64,000 nt of DNA from Streptomyces sp. L2. Its GTDB lineage: Bacteria > Actinomycetota > Actinomycetes > Streptomycetales > Streptomycetaceae. Below are positions 52,231-61,821 of the stretch, piece after piece; the stretch's first letter is position 1; each line of letters begins with the position of its first letter. A model generated the notes under the pieces. It had not been told where the DNA came from. It worked only from the letters and a program-made list of their open reading frames with translations, and made no database searches. The stretch lies in the NCBI RefSeq assembly GCF_004124325.1, contig NZ_QBDT01000001.1, forward strand, positions 6,138,001-6,202,000, read 5' to 3'. The translations under genes were made by a program, and so were the position numbers.

Positions 52231-53905
52231 GCCAGCGGTAGCCGCGCGGGGTCACCATGCGCCCCGCGATGTTCCGGGTCGCCGTGTTGCCCACGGTCAC
52301 GACCGTCATCATGTCGACCGTCGCGGGGTCCAGTTCACCGAGCGAGGTCAGCCGGCTGGACTCGTCCGGGCGCGAGGCGTTGCGGACGACCCCGACGGGC
52401 GTCACCGGTTCCCGGTGCTCCGCGAGGATCGCCAGCGCCTTCGGCAGCTGCCAGTCGCGGCCCCGCGAGCGCGGGTTGTAGAACGTCACGACGATGTCCG
52501 CCTCGGCCGCCGCCCGCACCCGCCGCTCGATGACCTCCCACGGCGTGTGCAGGTCGGACAGGCTGATCGACACGTGGTCGTGGCCCAGCGGCGCGCCCAG
52601 GATCGCCCCGGCCGCCAGCGCCGCCGTCACCCCGGGCACCCCGACCACGTCGATGTCGTCGGACGCCTCCGCGAGCGCGGGTGAGGCCATGGCGTAGACG
52701 CCCGCGTCCCCGCTGCCGATCAGCGCGACCGCGTGCCCCGCGCGCGCCTCGGCGACGGCGGTGCGGGCCCGCTCCTCCTCCGCGCCGAGCCCCGACTCCA
52801 GCACCCGGGTGCCCGGCCGCAGCAGGTCACGGATCTGGCCCACGTACTGGTCGAGCCCGACCAGCACCGAGGCCCGCCGCAGCTCCGCCTGCGCGCGCGG
52901 GGTGAGCAGGTCCCGGGCACCGGGCCCCAGCCCGACCACCGCGAGCCGTCCGCGCCCCGGACGCCGGACGACCGCGCAGGTCGCCATCGCCGACTGCCCG
53001 TCGGCCCGCTCCGACTTCCGCTTGGGCACGAGGAGTTCACCGCCGCGCACCAGCGCCGCGGCCTCCGCCACCGACGGGGTGCCGACGGCAGCGAGCGGCG
53101 CGTCCGACGGGTTCGGCACCTCGACGGCCGCCAGCTCGCCGGAGGTGTACGTCACCAGCGGCACCCCGAGCCGCTCGGCGGCGGCCAGCAGCCCCGGCTC
53201 CCCGGACTTCGCTTCCACGGTGGCGAGTTCGGCCACCGACCGCGGCGACAGCCCCGCCTCCCGCAGCACGCCCTCCACCAGCCCGAGGACCTCCTCGACC
53301 GGCGCGCCCTTGGACGCGCCGACCCCGACCACCAGCGACGGCGGCCGCAACAGCACCTCGCGCTCGCCCGGTTCGACGGCCCGGTCGGTGACCCGGATCG
53401 TGTACGACCCCTGCGGCGCGGTCGGCAGCGGCGGCAGCGGCCACGCAACCTCGGCGGCCAGGGCCACGGGTTCGCCGTCCAGCAGGGCCCGCGACACCGC
53501 CGCCACCGCCCCCTCGAAAGGCAGCCCGAGCGTGTCCAGGCCCGGCAGCCCGACGGCGTCCGTCGCCGTCGTCACCACCGGCTCGGCACCGAGCAACGCG
53601 CCCACCTCGTGGGCGAGTTCGTTGGCGCCGCCGCCGTGCCCGCCGGCCAGCGACACCGCGAACCGGCCCGCCTCGTCGACGCACACCACGCCCGGGTCGG
53701 CCGCCTTGTCGCCGAGGAGCGGCGCGAGCAGCCGTACCACAGCGCCCGTGGCCAGGAAGCACACCAACTGCTCGCACTCCGCGAACGCCGACCGGACGGC
53801 CTCCCCGACCGGACCGTCGTACACCCGCGTGCGGTCCGGCCAGGCGGCGGCGAGCCGGTCGCGGGCCACCGCCCCCGCCGCGGTGGCTGAAATGAGGCCG
53901 ATCAC
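52214..53905 (-). CDS. cobJ: CbiG-CobJ fusion: cobalt-precorrin-5A hydrolase / precorrin-3B C17-methyltransferase
   Basis: A 563-residue two-part enzyme. Residues 1-300 are CbiG-like (LVCFLATGAVVRLLAPLLGDKAADPGVV, GGHGGGANELA, GVGASKGAP). Residues 325-555 are CobJ, an SAM uroporphyrin methylase fold (VVGLGPGARDLLTPRA, GSGDAGVYAMA, VVTFYNPRSRGRDWQ). CobJ methylates C17 with ring contraction; CbiG opens the lactone in the anaerobic route. GTG 53905 has GGAG nine bases upstream and overlaps cobL by four bases. Confidence 0.9.
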   Translation of the reverse strand: MIGLISATAAGAVARDRLAAAWPDRTRVYDGPVGEAVRSAFAECEQLVCFLATGAVVRLLAPLLGDKAADPGVVCVDEAGRFAVSLAGGHGGGANELAHEVGALLGAEPVVTTATDAVGLPGLDTLGLPFEGAVAAVSRALLDGEPVALAAEVAWPLPPLPTAPQGSYTIRVTDRAVEPGEREVLLRPPSLVVGVGASKGAPVEEVLGLVEGVLREAGLSPRSVAELATVEAKSGEPGLLAAAERLGVPLVTYTSGELAAVEVPNPSDAPLAAVGTPSVAEAAALVRGGELLVPKRKSERADGQSAMATCAVVRRPGRGRLAVVGLGPGARDLLTPRAQAELRRASVLVGLDQYVGQIRDLLRPGTRVLESGLGAEEERARTAVAEARAGHAVALIGSGDAGVYAMASPALAEASDDIDVVGVPGVTAALAAGAILGAPLGHDHVSISLSDLHTPWEVIERRVRAAAEADIVVTFYNPRSRGRDWQLPKALAILAEHREPVTPVGVVRNASRPDESSRLTSLGELDPATVDMMTVVTVGNTATRNIAGRMVTPRGYRWQEEPN

Positions 53906-55341
53906 TGCGCAACTCCTTCGTCGGACACGGGGGTTCTCTCGCCCCACAGCAGGAAAACGGGATTGGTCGCCGCGAGCCGGGACACCTCGCCCGGCAGCGG
54001 CGCGAGCCGGGACGACTGGAGCAGCACCCCGTCGCAGGCCAGCCCCGCACTCGTCAGCGCCTCGCGCGCCGCCGGCACCCGGTCCAGCGCGGCCATGGCG
54101 ACCACCACCGCACGCCGGGCGCGGCGCGCGCACGCGGCGACGATGCCGGGCAGCTCACGGCCGCCACCGCCGACGAACACGGCGTCGGGGTCGTCGGCCA
54201 GACCGGACAGCACGTCCGGCGCCGCCCCGTGCACCGTGCGCACGTCGACGCCGTGGGCGCGGGCGTTGGCGCGGATCCGCTCGACTCCGTCGGCCGTCTT
54301 CTCTACGGCGACGACGGCCGCGCCGAGCCGCGCGCACTCCACGGCCACCGAACCCGAGCCCGCGCCGACGTCCCACACCAGGTCGCCGGGGCGCGGCCCG
54401 AGCCGGGCCAGCGCGAGCGCCCGCACCTCGAACTTGGTGATCATCGAGTCCCGGTGCGCGAACGCGTCCTCCTCCAGGGCCCACCGCGCGGGCGGCGCGT
54501 GCACCCCGGCGACGGTACGCACCGGGCCGAGCGCCCGCTCCTCGTCCAGGCACAGCACCACACTCACCGCCGCCCCCCAGTCCCGCCCGGCCGCCTCGGC
54601 CGGCGTGACCCGCTCCACACGCTCCCGCTCCGGATCACCGAGAGCGGTCGCCACGACGAGGACACGGTCCGCGCCGCCGGGCCGGGGGGAGCCGCCGGGC
54701 ACCTGGCCCGTGCCGGTCTGCCTGCCGTAGCCGGGCTGCTGGGACCCGCCGGGCACCTCGCCCACACCGGTCTGCCTGCCCCGGCCGGGCTGGTGGTCCT
54801 CGCCGGACCTCTGGTCCTCGCCGGCCACTCCGCCTTCGGTGCGTACCCGGCCCTCGCCCGGCACTCCCCCCTCGCTGAGCGCCGCGCCCAGTTCGGCGGG
54901 GCCGGCGCCCGGGCCTGTCAGGACGGCCACCTTCGGGTGGGCGCGGCACAGGTTGACCGCGGTGCGCAGGTCGCGGCCGTGGGCGCTGACCACGACCGCG
55001 TCGTCCCACGGCAGACCGACGCGGGCGAACGCGGCCGCCACCGAGGACACCCCCGGCCGTACGTCCAGCCGTCCGGCGCCGAACCGCTCCGCCAGCGCCC
55101 GCACGATCCCGAAGAACCCGGGATCGCCCGAGGCGAGCACGACCACCGGCAGGTCCTTGCCGACGTACGTCTCCATGGCGTCCAGCGCGGGCGCCAGCGG
55201 CCCCAGCACGATCCGCTCCGCGCCCTCGGGCAGCGCGACGGCGTCCAGGTGCCGCCGCCCGCCGACGACCAGCGCGGCCCCCGCGCACACGCCGGGGGAA
55301 GGCGGCGCGCCGCCCGTCCCCGTGCCGACGACGGTGATCAA
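53902..55341 (-). CDS. cobL: Precorrin-6Y C5,15-methyltransferase (CbiE-CbiT fusion)
   Basis: A 479-residue CobL. The N-terminal CbiE methylase (VVGTGTGGAP, LASGDPGFFGI) methylates C5; the C-terminal CbiT (VWDVGAGSGSVAVE, SAM loop) methylates C15 and decarboxylates. Between them is an unusual Gly/Gln/Glu-rich linker (about residues 160-225) with an 18-residue repeat. TTG start overlaps the cobM stop. Confidence 0.9.
   Translation of the reverse strand: MITVVGTGTGGAPPSPGVCAGAALVVGGRRHLDAVALPEGAERIVLGPLAPALDAMETYVGKDLPVVVLASGDPGFFGIVRALAERFGAGRLDVRPGVSSVAAAFARVGLPWDDAVVVSAHGRDLRTAVNLCRAHPKVAVLTGPGAGPAELGAALSEGGVPGEGRVRTEGGVAGEDQRSGEDHQPGRGRQTGVGEVPGGSQQPGYGRQTGTGQVPGGSPRPGGADRVLVVATALGDPERERVERVTPAEAAGRDWGAAVSVVLCLDEERALGPVRTVAGVHAPPARWALEEDAFAHRDSMITKFEVRALALARLGPRPGDLVWDVGAGSGSVAVECARLGAAVVAVEKTADGVERIRANARAHGVDVRTVHGAAPDVLSGLADDPDAVFVGGGGRELPGIVAACARRARRAVVVAMAALDRVPAAREALTSAGLACDGVLLQSSRLAPLPGEVSRLAATNPVFLLWGERTPVSDEGVAQ
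54694..54801. repeat. 54-base direct repeat in cobL linker
   Basis: Two imperfect copies (54694-54747 and 54748-54801) sharing GCCGGGCACCT and GCCGGTCTGCCTGCC. They encode 18 residues each in frame on the minus strand. Confidence 0.85.
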
Positions 55342-56156
55342 CTGCTCGCACCCCGCTCACGCAGCGCGCGCCGCGCCTCCGGATCGGCCTTGCGGTAGCC
55401 GTGGAAGTGACCCGGGTGGTACAGGTGCGAGCGGGTGCCGTGGGCGGCCAGCGCCGGGCCGACCAGGAACAGCGTGTGCTTCCACAGCTTGTGCTCCTTG
55501 ACCGTCTCCTCCAGCGTGCCGATCGTGCACCGCGCGACCAGCTCCTCCGGCCAGGTCGCCTGGTAGGCGACGACCACCGGGGTGTCCACCGGATAGCCGC
55601 CCTCCAGCAGCTCGCGCACCAGCTGGCCGCTGCGGGCCGCCGACAGGAACACCGCCATCGTGGTGCCGTGCCGGGCGAACTCGCGCACCTCCTCGCCGGG
55701 TGGCATCGGCGTCTTGCCGCCGCCCAGCCGGGTCAGCACGACCGACTGCGCCACCTCGGGGATGGTCAGCTCCCGCTGGGCCAGCGCGGCCACCGCCGAG
55801 AACGAGGACACGCCGGGCACCACCTCGGTCGCGATGCCTATCTCCGCGCACCGGTCCAGCTGCTCCTGCGTGCCGCCCCACAGCGCCGGATCACCGGAGT
55901 GGATCCGGGCCACCCGCAGCCCCTCGGCGTGCGCCCGCCGGTACACGGTGACGACGTCCTCCAGCGACATCGCCGCCGAGTCCAGCACCTCCGCACCCTC
56001 GCTCGCGTGTTCGAGAACCTCGGCCTGGACCAGGCTCGCCGCCCAGATCACCACGTCGGCCTCCGCGATGGCGCGCGCGGCACGGAACGTCAGCAGATCG
56101 GCGGCGCCGGGGCCGGCGCCGACGAACGTCACCTTGCCGGTGGGGGCATCGGCCAT
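55338..56156 (-). CDS. cobM: Precorrin-4 C11-methyltransferase
   Basis: A 272-residue SAM uroporphyrin methylase-fold enzyme. FVGAGPGAADLLTFRAARA is the N-terminal motif, HSGDPALWGG and QEQLDRCAEIGI the substrate region. Methylates precorrin-4 at C11. ATG 56156 chosen; the longer frame adds an unconserved segment. Divergent from the ZIP gene, so its promoter lies in the 113-base gap. Confidence 0.93.
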   Translation of the reverse strand: MADAPTGKVTFVGAGPGAADLLTFRAARAIAEADVVIWAASLVQAEVLEHASEGAEVLDSAAMSLEDVVTVYRRAHAEGLRVARIHSGDPALWGGTQEQLDRCAEIGIATEVVPGVSSFSAVAALAQRELTIPEVAQSVVLTRLGGGKTPMPPGEEVREFARHGTTMAVFLSAARSGQLVRELLEGGYPVDTPVVVAYQATWPEELVARCTIGTLEETVKEHKLWKHTLFLVGPALAAHGTRSHLYHPGHFHGYRKADPEARRALRERGASS

Positions 56157-56269
56157 GGGAAGGGGTCCTCTCGTACAGGAAAGCGATTCGGGCGGATGTG
56201 TCATGGTCTGGGGCCCCGGCGACGGCACCGGATGTGCGCGAAGGCACCTTCATCGGATAGCAAGTCCCT

Positions 56270-57001
56270 ATGGCGGTCTTCGTCGCGCTCGGCGCGTTCC
56301 TGATGACGCTGGCCGGCGGCTGGACGGCACAGCGCGTGACCGACCGTCGCCACCTGGTCCTGGGCCTCGCGGGCGGCCTGATGCTGGGCGTGGTCGGCCT
56401 CGACCTGCTGCCGGAGGCGCTGCGCGCGGCCGGCCGCGAGATCTTCGGCGTACCCGCCGCCCTGCTGCTGTTCGTGGCCGGATTCCTGCTGGCCCATCTG
56501 GTGGAGCGCACCCTCGCCGCCCGCCAGGCGGCCCACGGCGGCGACGAGCACCACGGCCACCGGGCGCCCGAGGTGGGCCTGACGGCGGCCGGCGCCATGG
56601 TCGGCCACAGCGCCATGGACGGCGTCGCGATCGGCGCGGCCTTCCAGGTCGGCGGCACCATGGGCACCGCCGTGGCGCTCGCCGTGATCGCGCACGACTT
56701 CGCCGACGGCTTCAACACCTTCACCATCACGAGCCTGTACGGCAACGCGCGCCGCCGGGCGATAGCGATGCTGGTGGCCGACGCCTGCGCACCTGTCGTG
56801 GGCGCCCTGTCGACCGCCTTCATCCACATTCCGGAAGCCGTGCTCGGCGGCTATCTCGGCCTCTTCGGCGGCGTCCTGCTCTACCTCGCCGCCGCCGAGA
56901 TCCTCCCCGAGGCCCACCACGAACACCCCGCCCGCTCCACCCTGCTGTGCACGGTGGCGGGCGCGCTGTTCATCTGGCTGGTCGTCGGCGTCTCCAGCTG
57001 A
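56270..57001 (+). CDS. ZIP-family divalent metal transporter
   Basis: A 243-residue membrane protein with about eight helices. The ZIP metal sites are HSAMDGVAIG (helix 4) and HDFADGFNTF (helix 5), and a His-rich loop GGDEHHGHR lies between. ZIP proteins take up zinc, iron, or cobalt. Its position inside the cobalamin cluster suggests cobalt supply, though zinc is possible. It is the only plus-strand gene in the cobalamin cluster. Confidence 0.87.
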   Translation: MAVFVALGAFLMTLAGGWTAQRVTDRRHLVLGLAGGLMLGVVGLDLLPEALRAAGREIFGVPAALLLFVAGFLLAHLVERTLAARQAAHGGDEHHGHRAPEVGLTAAGAMVGHSAMDGVAIGAAFQVGGTMGTAVALAVIAHDFADGFNTFTITSLYGNARRRAIAMLVADACAPVVGALSTAFIHIPEAVLGGYLGLFGGVLLYLAAAEILPEAHHEHPARSTLLCTVAGALFIWLVVGVSS

Positions 57002-57018
57002 CCCCCGGCCCGGGACGC

Positions 57019-57750
57019 TCACAGCTTCCCGCCCCGCCCGCCGTCCCGCCTCGGCGGCGCGATCAGGGTCGACAGGTACGGCAGCGGCGCCCCGCCGAGT
57101 TCGCCCGCCGGACGCACCGACTCCTCCGGCAGACCCAGCGCCGACCCCCACACGGCGTCGTCGATCCGCCCGGTCTCCCGCAGCGCCTCGGCGACCTCGG
57201 CGGCCTGCCGCCCGAACTTGTACGCCACCACCGTGCCCGGACCGGCCAGCGCCTCCTTCAGCACAGTCGCCCCCGCCGTCACCGGCACCAGCGTCAACGG
57301 CTCGGTCCCCTCGGTCAGCACCGCACCCGACCGCGCGGCCAGGTCCTGCATGGCGGTGATCCCGGGCACGGTCTCCACGACGACACCGGGCACGACCTCC
57401 GCGATGGTCTGCGCGAGATAGGTGAACGTCGAGTACACGTTGGGATCGCCGATCGTCGCGAACGCCACCGACCCGTGCGCCCGCAGCAGCTCGGCCACCT
57501 TCGCGCCGGCCGCGTCCCAGGCCGCCTCCCGCCGCCTCCGGTCGGTCCGCTCGTTCAGCGCGAACACCACCCGGACGACCTTGTCCCCGGGCACGTAGTG
57601 CAGCACGGTCGCCTCCGCCCGCCCGCGCTCACCCGTGTCCATCACGGGGACGACGACGACCTCGGCGGCCCGCAGCGCGTTGACCCCCTTGACGGTCACC
57701 AGCTCCGGATCACCGGGACCGACCCCGACCCCGACCAGCCTGCTGCTCAT
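57019..57750 (-). CDS. cobI: Precorrin-2 C20-methyltransferase
   Basis: A 243-residue SAM methylase-fold enzyme. LVGVGVGPGDPELVTVKGVNAL is the CobI/CbiL signature and ATIGDPNVYSTFTYLAQTI the central motif. Methylates precorrin-2 to precorrin-3A. Overlaps cobB by four bases. Confidence 0.93.
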   Translation of the reverse strand: MSSRLVGVGVGPGDPELVTVKGVNALRAAEVVVVPVMDTGERGRAEATVLHYVPGDKVVRVVFALNERTDRRRREAAWDAAGAKVAELLRAHGSVAFATIGDPNVYSTFTYLAQTIAEVVPGVVVETVPGITAMQDLAARSGAVLTEGTEPLTLVPVTAGATVLKEALAGPGTVVAYKFGRQAAEVAEALRETGRIDDAVWGSALGLPEESVRPAGELGGAPLPYLSTLIAPPRRDGGRGGKL

Positions 57751-59213
57751 GACGTCCGGCACCTCTCGACGAACCGACGGGCCACACCGGGCGTGGCCGC
57801 CCAGTGCGTGTGCAGATAACTCGCGTGCACGCCCTGCTGTACGAAACCCTCGACCCGCCGCACCGGCGAGGTGAGCCCCCAGGCCGGGGCCGCCCCGGCC
57901 CCCGGCTCGACCACGGTCCGGTGGAACTCGTGGCCCCGCGTCCGCGTCCCGGCCGCCGCGAGCACACTGTCCCCGACCGCCACGGCGTCCCGGTAGCCCA
58001 GGGTCAGCCGTTCCGTCATCCGCGCGGTCGCCTCCAGCACCCCGCACATCGGCAGCCCGTCCAGCTCCCGGCACAGATACAGCAGCCCGGCGCACTCGGC
58101 GGCCACGGGCGCCCCGGAGAGCGCGAGCCCGGCAACGGCCTTCCGCAACGGCTCGTTCGCCGACAGCTCGGAGGCATACACCTCCGGAAACCCACCCCCG
58201 ATGACGAGACCGTCGGTGCCGTCGGGAAGCCCCTCGTCCCTGAGCGGATCAAAGGCGACCACCTCGGCCCCGGCCGCAGCGAGCAACTCACTGTGCTCGG
58301 CATAGGAAAAGGTGAAGGCCGGTCCGGATGCGAGGGCGACAAGGGGGCGCCCCGTCAGGGGCGCGGGGAACTGCGCGACCAGCCCAGACGCACCCGCAGC
58401 CGACAACGCACCCCGGGGGTTCTGGGGGGCGGAGCCCTCCAGGGACGGGACGGGAAGGGGCGGCGGGGGCGAAACACTCAAGGCCTCAGCCGCGTTCCAG
58501 GCGACCGCCCCCACAGACCCTGCCCCCCGCGCCAGCGCGAAAATCGCATCCAGATCGCACCCGGCCGCCACCACCGCCCCCATCGCGGCCACCGCCTCCA
58601 CCGCCTGAGCACCCCGCTCCGCGACAGGAACCAACCCCAGATGCCGAGACGGCGTCGACACAGCCGCGCCCCGCCGCAACACCCCCAGCACCGGCACCCC
58701 CGCCGCGTCCAACGCCTCGCGCAGCAAAACCTCATGCCGCGACGACCCCACCTTGTTCAGGATCACGCCCCCGACCCGCACCCCCGGATCCCACGACGCG
58801 AACCCGTGCACCAACGCCGCCACCGACCGCGACTGCGACGACGCGTCCACGACCAGCACCACCGGCGCCCCCAGCAGCTTGGCCACATGGGCGGTGGACG
58901 CCAGCTCCCCCTGGCCGGCCGCCCCGTCGTACAGCCCCATCACGCCCTCGACGACGGCGATGTCACACCCGCGCGCCCCGTGCAGGAACAGCGGAGCGAC
59001 CAGCTCCGGCCCGCACAGGTACGCGTCGAGGTTGCGCCCCACCCGCCCGGTGGCGAGCGCGTGGTACCCGGGGTCGATGTAGTCCGGCCCGACCTTGTGC
59101 GGGGACACCGCGAGCCCCCGCGCGGCGAACGCGGCCATCAGCCCCGTGGCGACGGTGGTCTTCCCGCTGCCCGAGGAGGGCGCGGCGACGACCAGCCGGG
59201 GAACGGCACTCAC
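57747..59213 (-). CDS. cobB: Cobyrinate a,c-diamide synthase with in-frame repeat insert
   Basis: A 488-residue ATP-dependent amidotransferase that amidates the a and c carboxylates. P-loop APSSGSGKTTV (residues 10-20), GPDYIDPGYHA, then a C-terminal glutaminase domain with the catalytic Cys in VAAECAGLLYLC and the later HEFHRTVVE. Residues about 246-290 (PPPPLPVPSLEGSAPQNPRG) are low-complexity, encoded by DNA resembling an interspersed repeat. GTG 59213 overlaps the cobO stop. Confidence 0.93.
   Translation of the reverse strand: MSAVPRLVVAAPSSGSGKTTVATGLMAAFAARGLAVSPHKVGPDYIDPGYHALATGRVGRNLDAYLCGPELVAPLFLHGARGCDIAVVEGVMGLYDGAAGQGELASTAHVAKLLGAPVVLVVDASSQSRSVAALVHGFASWDPGVRVGGVILNKVGSSRHEVLLREALDAAGVPVLGVLRRGAAVSTPSRHLGLVPVAERGAQAVEAVAAMGAVVAAGCDLDAIFALARGAGSVGAVAWNAAEALSVSPPPPLPVPSLEGSAPQNPRGALSAAGASGLVAQFPAPLTGRPLVALASGPAFTFSYAEHSELLAAAGAEVVAFDPLRDEGLPDGTDGLVIGGGFPEVYASELSANEPLRKAVAGLALSGAPVAAECAGLLYLCRELDGLPMCGVLEATARMTERLTLGYRDAVAVGDSVLAAAGTRTRGHEFHRTVVEPGAGAAPAWGLTSPVRRVEGFVQQGVHASYLHTHWAATPGVARRFVERCRTS
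58344..58475. repeat. Interspersed repeat in the cobB coding region
   Basis: About 130 bases containing GGGGCGCGGGGAACTGCGCG, GACCAGCCC, a GGGGTTCTGGGGGGCGGAGC block and GGGACGGGACGGGAAGGGGC. From memory these phrases recur in Streptomyces intergenic DNA. Here they are read in frame on the minus strand between the two CobB domains. The exact ends are approximate. Confidence 0.6.
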
Positions 59214-59809
59214 CACTCGATGCCCCTCTGGCCCTTCTGGCCCACGTCCATCGGGTGCTTGACCTTGGACATGTCCGTCACCAGGTCCGCGAGGTCCACC
59301 AGCTTCTCCGGAGCGTTCCGCCCGGTGATCACCACGTGCTGGGTACCGGGCCGGTCCCGCAGCACGGAGATCACCTCGTCGGTGTCCACCCACCCCCAGT
59401 GCATCGGATAGGCGAACTCGTCCAGCACGTACAGCCGGTACGTCTCGGCGGCGAGGTCCCGCTTGACCTGCTCCCAGCCCTCGCGGGCCTTCTCCTCGTT
59501 GTCCATCTGGGCGTCCCGCTGCACCCAGGACCAGCCCTCGCCCATCTTGTGCCAGTCGACCGAGCCGCCCTCGCCGGAGGCGCCCAGCACCCGCAGCGCG
59601 TTCTCCTCGCCGACCTTCCACTTCGCCGACTTGACGAACTGGAACACCCCGATCGGCCAGCCCTGGTTCCAGGCGCGCAGCGCGAGCCCGAACGCGGCGG
59701 TCGACTTGCCCTTGCCGACGCCCGTGTGCACGACGACCAGCGGCCGGTTGCGGCGCTGGCGGGTCGTCAGTCCGTCGTCCGGTACGACACTCGGCTGTCC
59801 CTGCGGCAC
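59210..59809 (-). CDS. cobO: Cob(I)yrinic acid a,c-diamide adenosyltransferase
   Basis: A 199-residue CobO/BtuR. The P-loop HTGVGKGKSTAAFGLALR and VVITGRNAPEKLVDLADLVTDMSKVKHP are visible. Adds the 5'-deoxyadenosyl group to cobalt. GTG start at 59809 overlaps the last base of the chelatase gene; stop overlaps cobB. Confidence 0.95.
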   Translation of the reverse strand: MPQGQPSVVPDDGLTTRQRRNRPLVVVHTGVGKGKSTAAFGLALRAWNQGWPIGVFQFVKSAKWKVGEENALRVLGASGEGGSVDWHKMGEGWSWVQRDAQMDNEEKAREGWEQVKRDLAAETYRLYVLDEFAYPMHWGWVDTDEVISVLRDRPGTQHVVITGRNAPEKLVDLADLVTDMSKVKHPMDVGQKGQRGIEW

Positions 59810-61821
59810 TATGCGGCCCTCCTGTTGCCCTGAACGTCCTTCACCAGCCCGGCGATCGAGTCCGCCCGCAACTCGTCCAACGTCACCGCCGTACCGCCCA
59901 GCTCACCCGCGAGCTGCCCGGCCAGACCCAGCCGTACCGGACCCGACTCGCAGTCCACGACCACCGAGGCGACCCCCTCGGCCGCGAACAGCCGGGCCGC
60001 CCGCCCGGCCAGCGCGACCGGCTCCGGACCACCCGTGGCCCGCCCGTCCGTCACCACGACCACGAGCGCCCGCCGCGCCGGGTCCCGCAACCGCTCCACC
60101 CGCAGCACCTCATGCGCCTTGAGCAGCCCGGCGGCGAGGGGCGTGCGCCCACCGGTCGGCAGCGACTCCAGCCGCGCGGCGGCGGCATCGACGGACGAGG
60201 TCGGCGGCAGCACGACCTCACCGGCCGACCCCCGGAAGGTCACCAGCCCCACCTTGTCCCGCCGCTGGTACGCGTCCAGCAGCAGCGACAGCACAGCGCC
60301 CTTCACGGCGCTCATCCGCTGCCGCGCCGCCATCGACCCGGAGGCGTCGACAACGAACAGGACGACATTGGATTCGCGGCCCTCGCGCAGCGCCTGCCGC
60401 AGATCGTCCCGCCGGACCACAAGCCCCGGCCCGGACCGCCCCCGCGCCCGCTGGTGCGGCGCGGCCGCCTGCACGGTCGCCGCCAGGTGCAGCTTCGTCA
60501 GCGCGCCGCGCGGACGCCGGGCCCCGGTCGTCCGCCCCTGCTCGGTCCGCGCCCGGGACCGCCGCCCGGCCGCCCCTTCGCCGAGACCGGGCACGCTCAG
60601 CACCTTCGTACGGAACGGCTCGGCGGCCCGTACGGGCGACTGCTCCCGCCCACCGGAGGCCTGCGGCTCGCCGCCCTCACCGGCCTCGGGCTCGGCAGCG
60701 GCGCCACCGTCCTGCTGGGGACCGTCCTCGGGCGCCGGCTGCCCACCGCCCCCGTCCGGGCCGCCCCCGTCCGGGCCGCCGTCGGGGTCCGGATCGTCGT
60801 CCGGGGACTCCCCGGAGAACTCCTCCAGCGTCTCGTCCAGCTTGTCCTCGTCGAGCCCGGGCGCGTCGAAGGGGTTACGCCGCCTGCGGTGCGGCAGCGC
60901 CAGCAGCGCCGCCTGCCGGACGTCCTCGGCGAGCACGTCCGTCCGCCCGGCCCACGCGGCCAGCGCGGTCGCCGTGCGCGCCATCACGATGTCGGCGCGC
61001 ATCCCGTCCACCTCGAAGGCCGCACAGGTCGCCGCGATCTGCCGCAGCGCGGCGTCACCCAGCCGCACCGACGGCAGCAACTCCCGTGCCGCCACGATCC
61101 GTTGCCGTACGGCGGCCTCCTCGTCGGCCCACCGGGCGGCGAACGCGGCCGGATCGTCGTCGTACGCCAGCCGCCGCCGCACGACCTCCACCCGCTGATC
61201 GGGCTCCCGCGAGGCGGCGACCTCCACGGTCAGCCCGAACCGGTCCAGCAACTGCGGCCGCAGCTCGCCCTCCTCCGGGTTCATGGTCCCGACGAGCAGG
61301 AACCGCGCCGCGTGCCGCACGGAGACGCCCTCACGCTCGACGTAGGACGCGCCCATCGCGGCGGCGTCCAGCAGCAGGTCGACCAGGTGGTCGTGGAGGA
61401 GGTTGACCTCGTCGACGTAGAGGATCCCGCGGTGCGCGTCGGCCAGCAGGCCCGGCTCGAACGCCTTCACGCCCTCGGCGAGCGCCCGCTCGATGTCGAG
61501 CGCGCCCACCAGCCGGTCCTCCGAAGCGCCGACCGGCAGTTCGACCATCCGCGCCGCGCGCGACTCGAACGCCCCCGGCTCGTGGGGGCCGTCAGGGCAC
61601 GCGGGGTCGGGCGAGCCGGGGTCGCAGGAGAAACGGCACCCGGAGACGACGTCGACCTCGGGCAGCAGCGCCGACAGCGCCCGCACGGCCGTGCTCTTCG
61701 CGGTCCCTTTCTCACCCCGGACCAGGACTCCACCGACGACGGGGCTCACGGCATTGAGAAGCAAAGCCAGGCGAAGGTCGTCCTGACCCACGACAGCGGT
61801 GAAGGGATAGGGCGTGCTCAC
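59809..61821 (-). CDS. Fused BchI/BchD-type cobaltochelatase ATPase subunit
   Basis: A 670-residue protein combining ChlI and ChlD. An AAA ATPase (Walker [12 protein letters not shown], Walker B LLDEVNLL-like [13 protein letters not shown]) covers residues 1-330. A Pro/Gly/Asp/Glu linker at about 345-410 follows, then a vWA domain with [16 protein letters not shown] and [11 protein letters not shown]. It drives cobalt insertion with CobN, replacing CobS-CobT of proteobacteria. ATG 61821. The 169-base gap to cobN holds CRISPR-like repeats. Confidence 0.9.
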   Translation of the reverse strand: MSTPYPFTAVVGQDDLRLALLLNAVSPVVGGVLVRGEKGTAKSTAVRALSALLPEVDVVSGCRFSCDPGSPDPACPDGPHEPGAFESRAARMVELPVGASEDRLVGALDIERALAEGVKAFEPGLLADAHRGILYVDEVNLLHDHLVDLLLDAAAMGASYVEREGVSVRHAARFLLVGTMNPEEGELRPQLLDRFGLTVEVAASREPDQRVEVVRRRLAYDDDPAAFAARWADEEAAVRQRIVAARELLPSVRLGDAALRQIAATCAAFEVDGMRADIVMARTATALAAWAGRTDVLAEDVRQAALLALPHRRRRNPFDAPGLDEDKLDETLEEFSGESPDDDPDPDGGPDGGGPDGGGGQPAPEDGPQQDGGAAAEPEAGEGGEPQASGGREQSPVRAAEPFRTKVLSVPGLGEGAAGRRSRARTEQGRTTGARRPRGALTKLHLAATVQAAAPHQRARGRSGPGLVVRRDDLRQALREGRESNVVLFVVDASGSMAARQRMSAVKGAVLSLLLDAYQRRDKVGLVTFRGSAGEVVLPPTSSVDAAAARLESLPTGGRTPLAAGLLKAHEVLRVERLRDPARRALVVVVTDGRATGGPEPVALAGRAARLFAAEGVASVVVDCESGPVRLGLAGQLAGELGGTAVTLDELRADSIAGLVKDVQGNRRAA

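Noticed and set aside
53905..54133. Longer N-terminus for the CbiG-CobJ fusion
   Set aside because: The extension lies in cobL coding sequence, is Arg/Gly-rich, and the GTG at 53905 has a ribosome site.
56157..56269. Cobalamin riboswitch ahead of cobM
   Set aside because: No B12 box or GGTG/CCGC core was seen in the 113-base gap on either strand.
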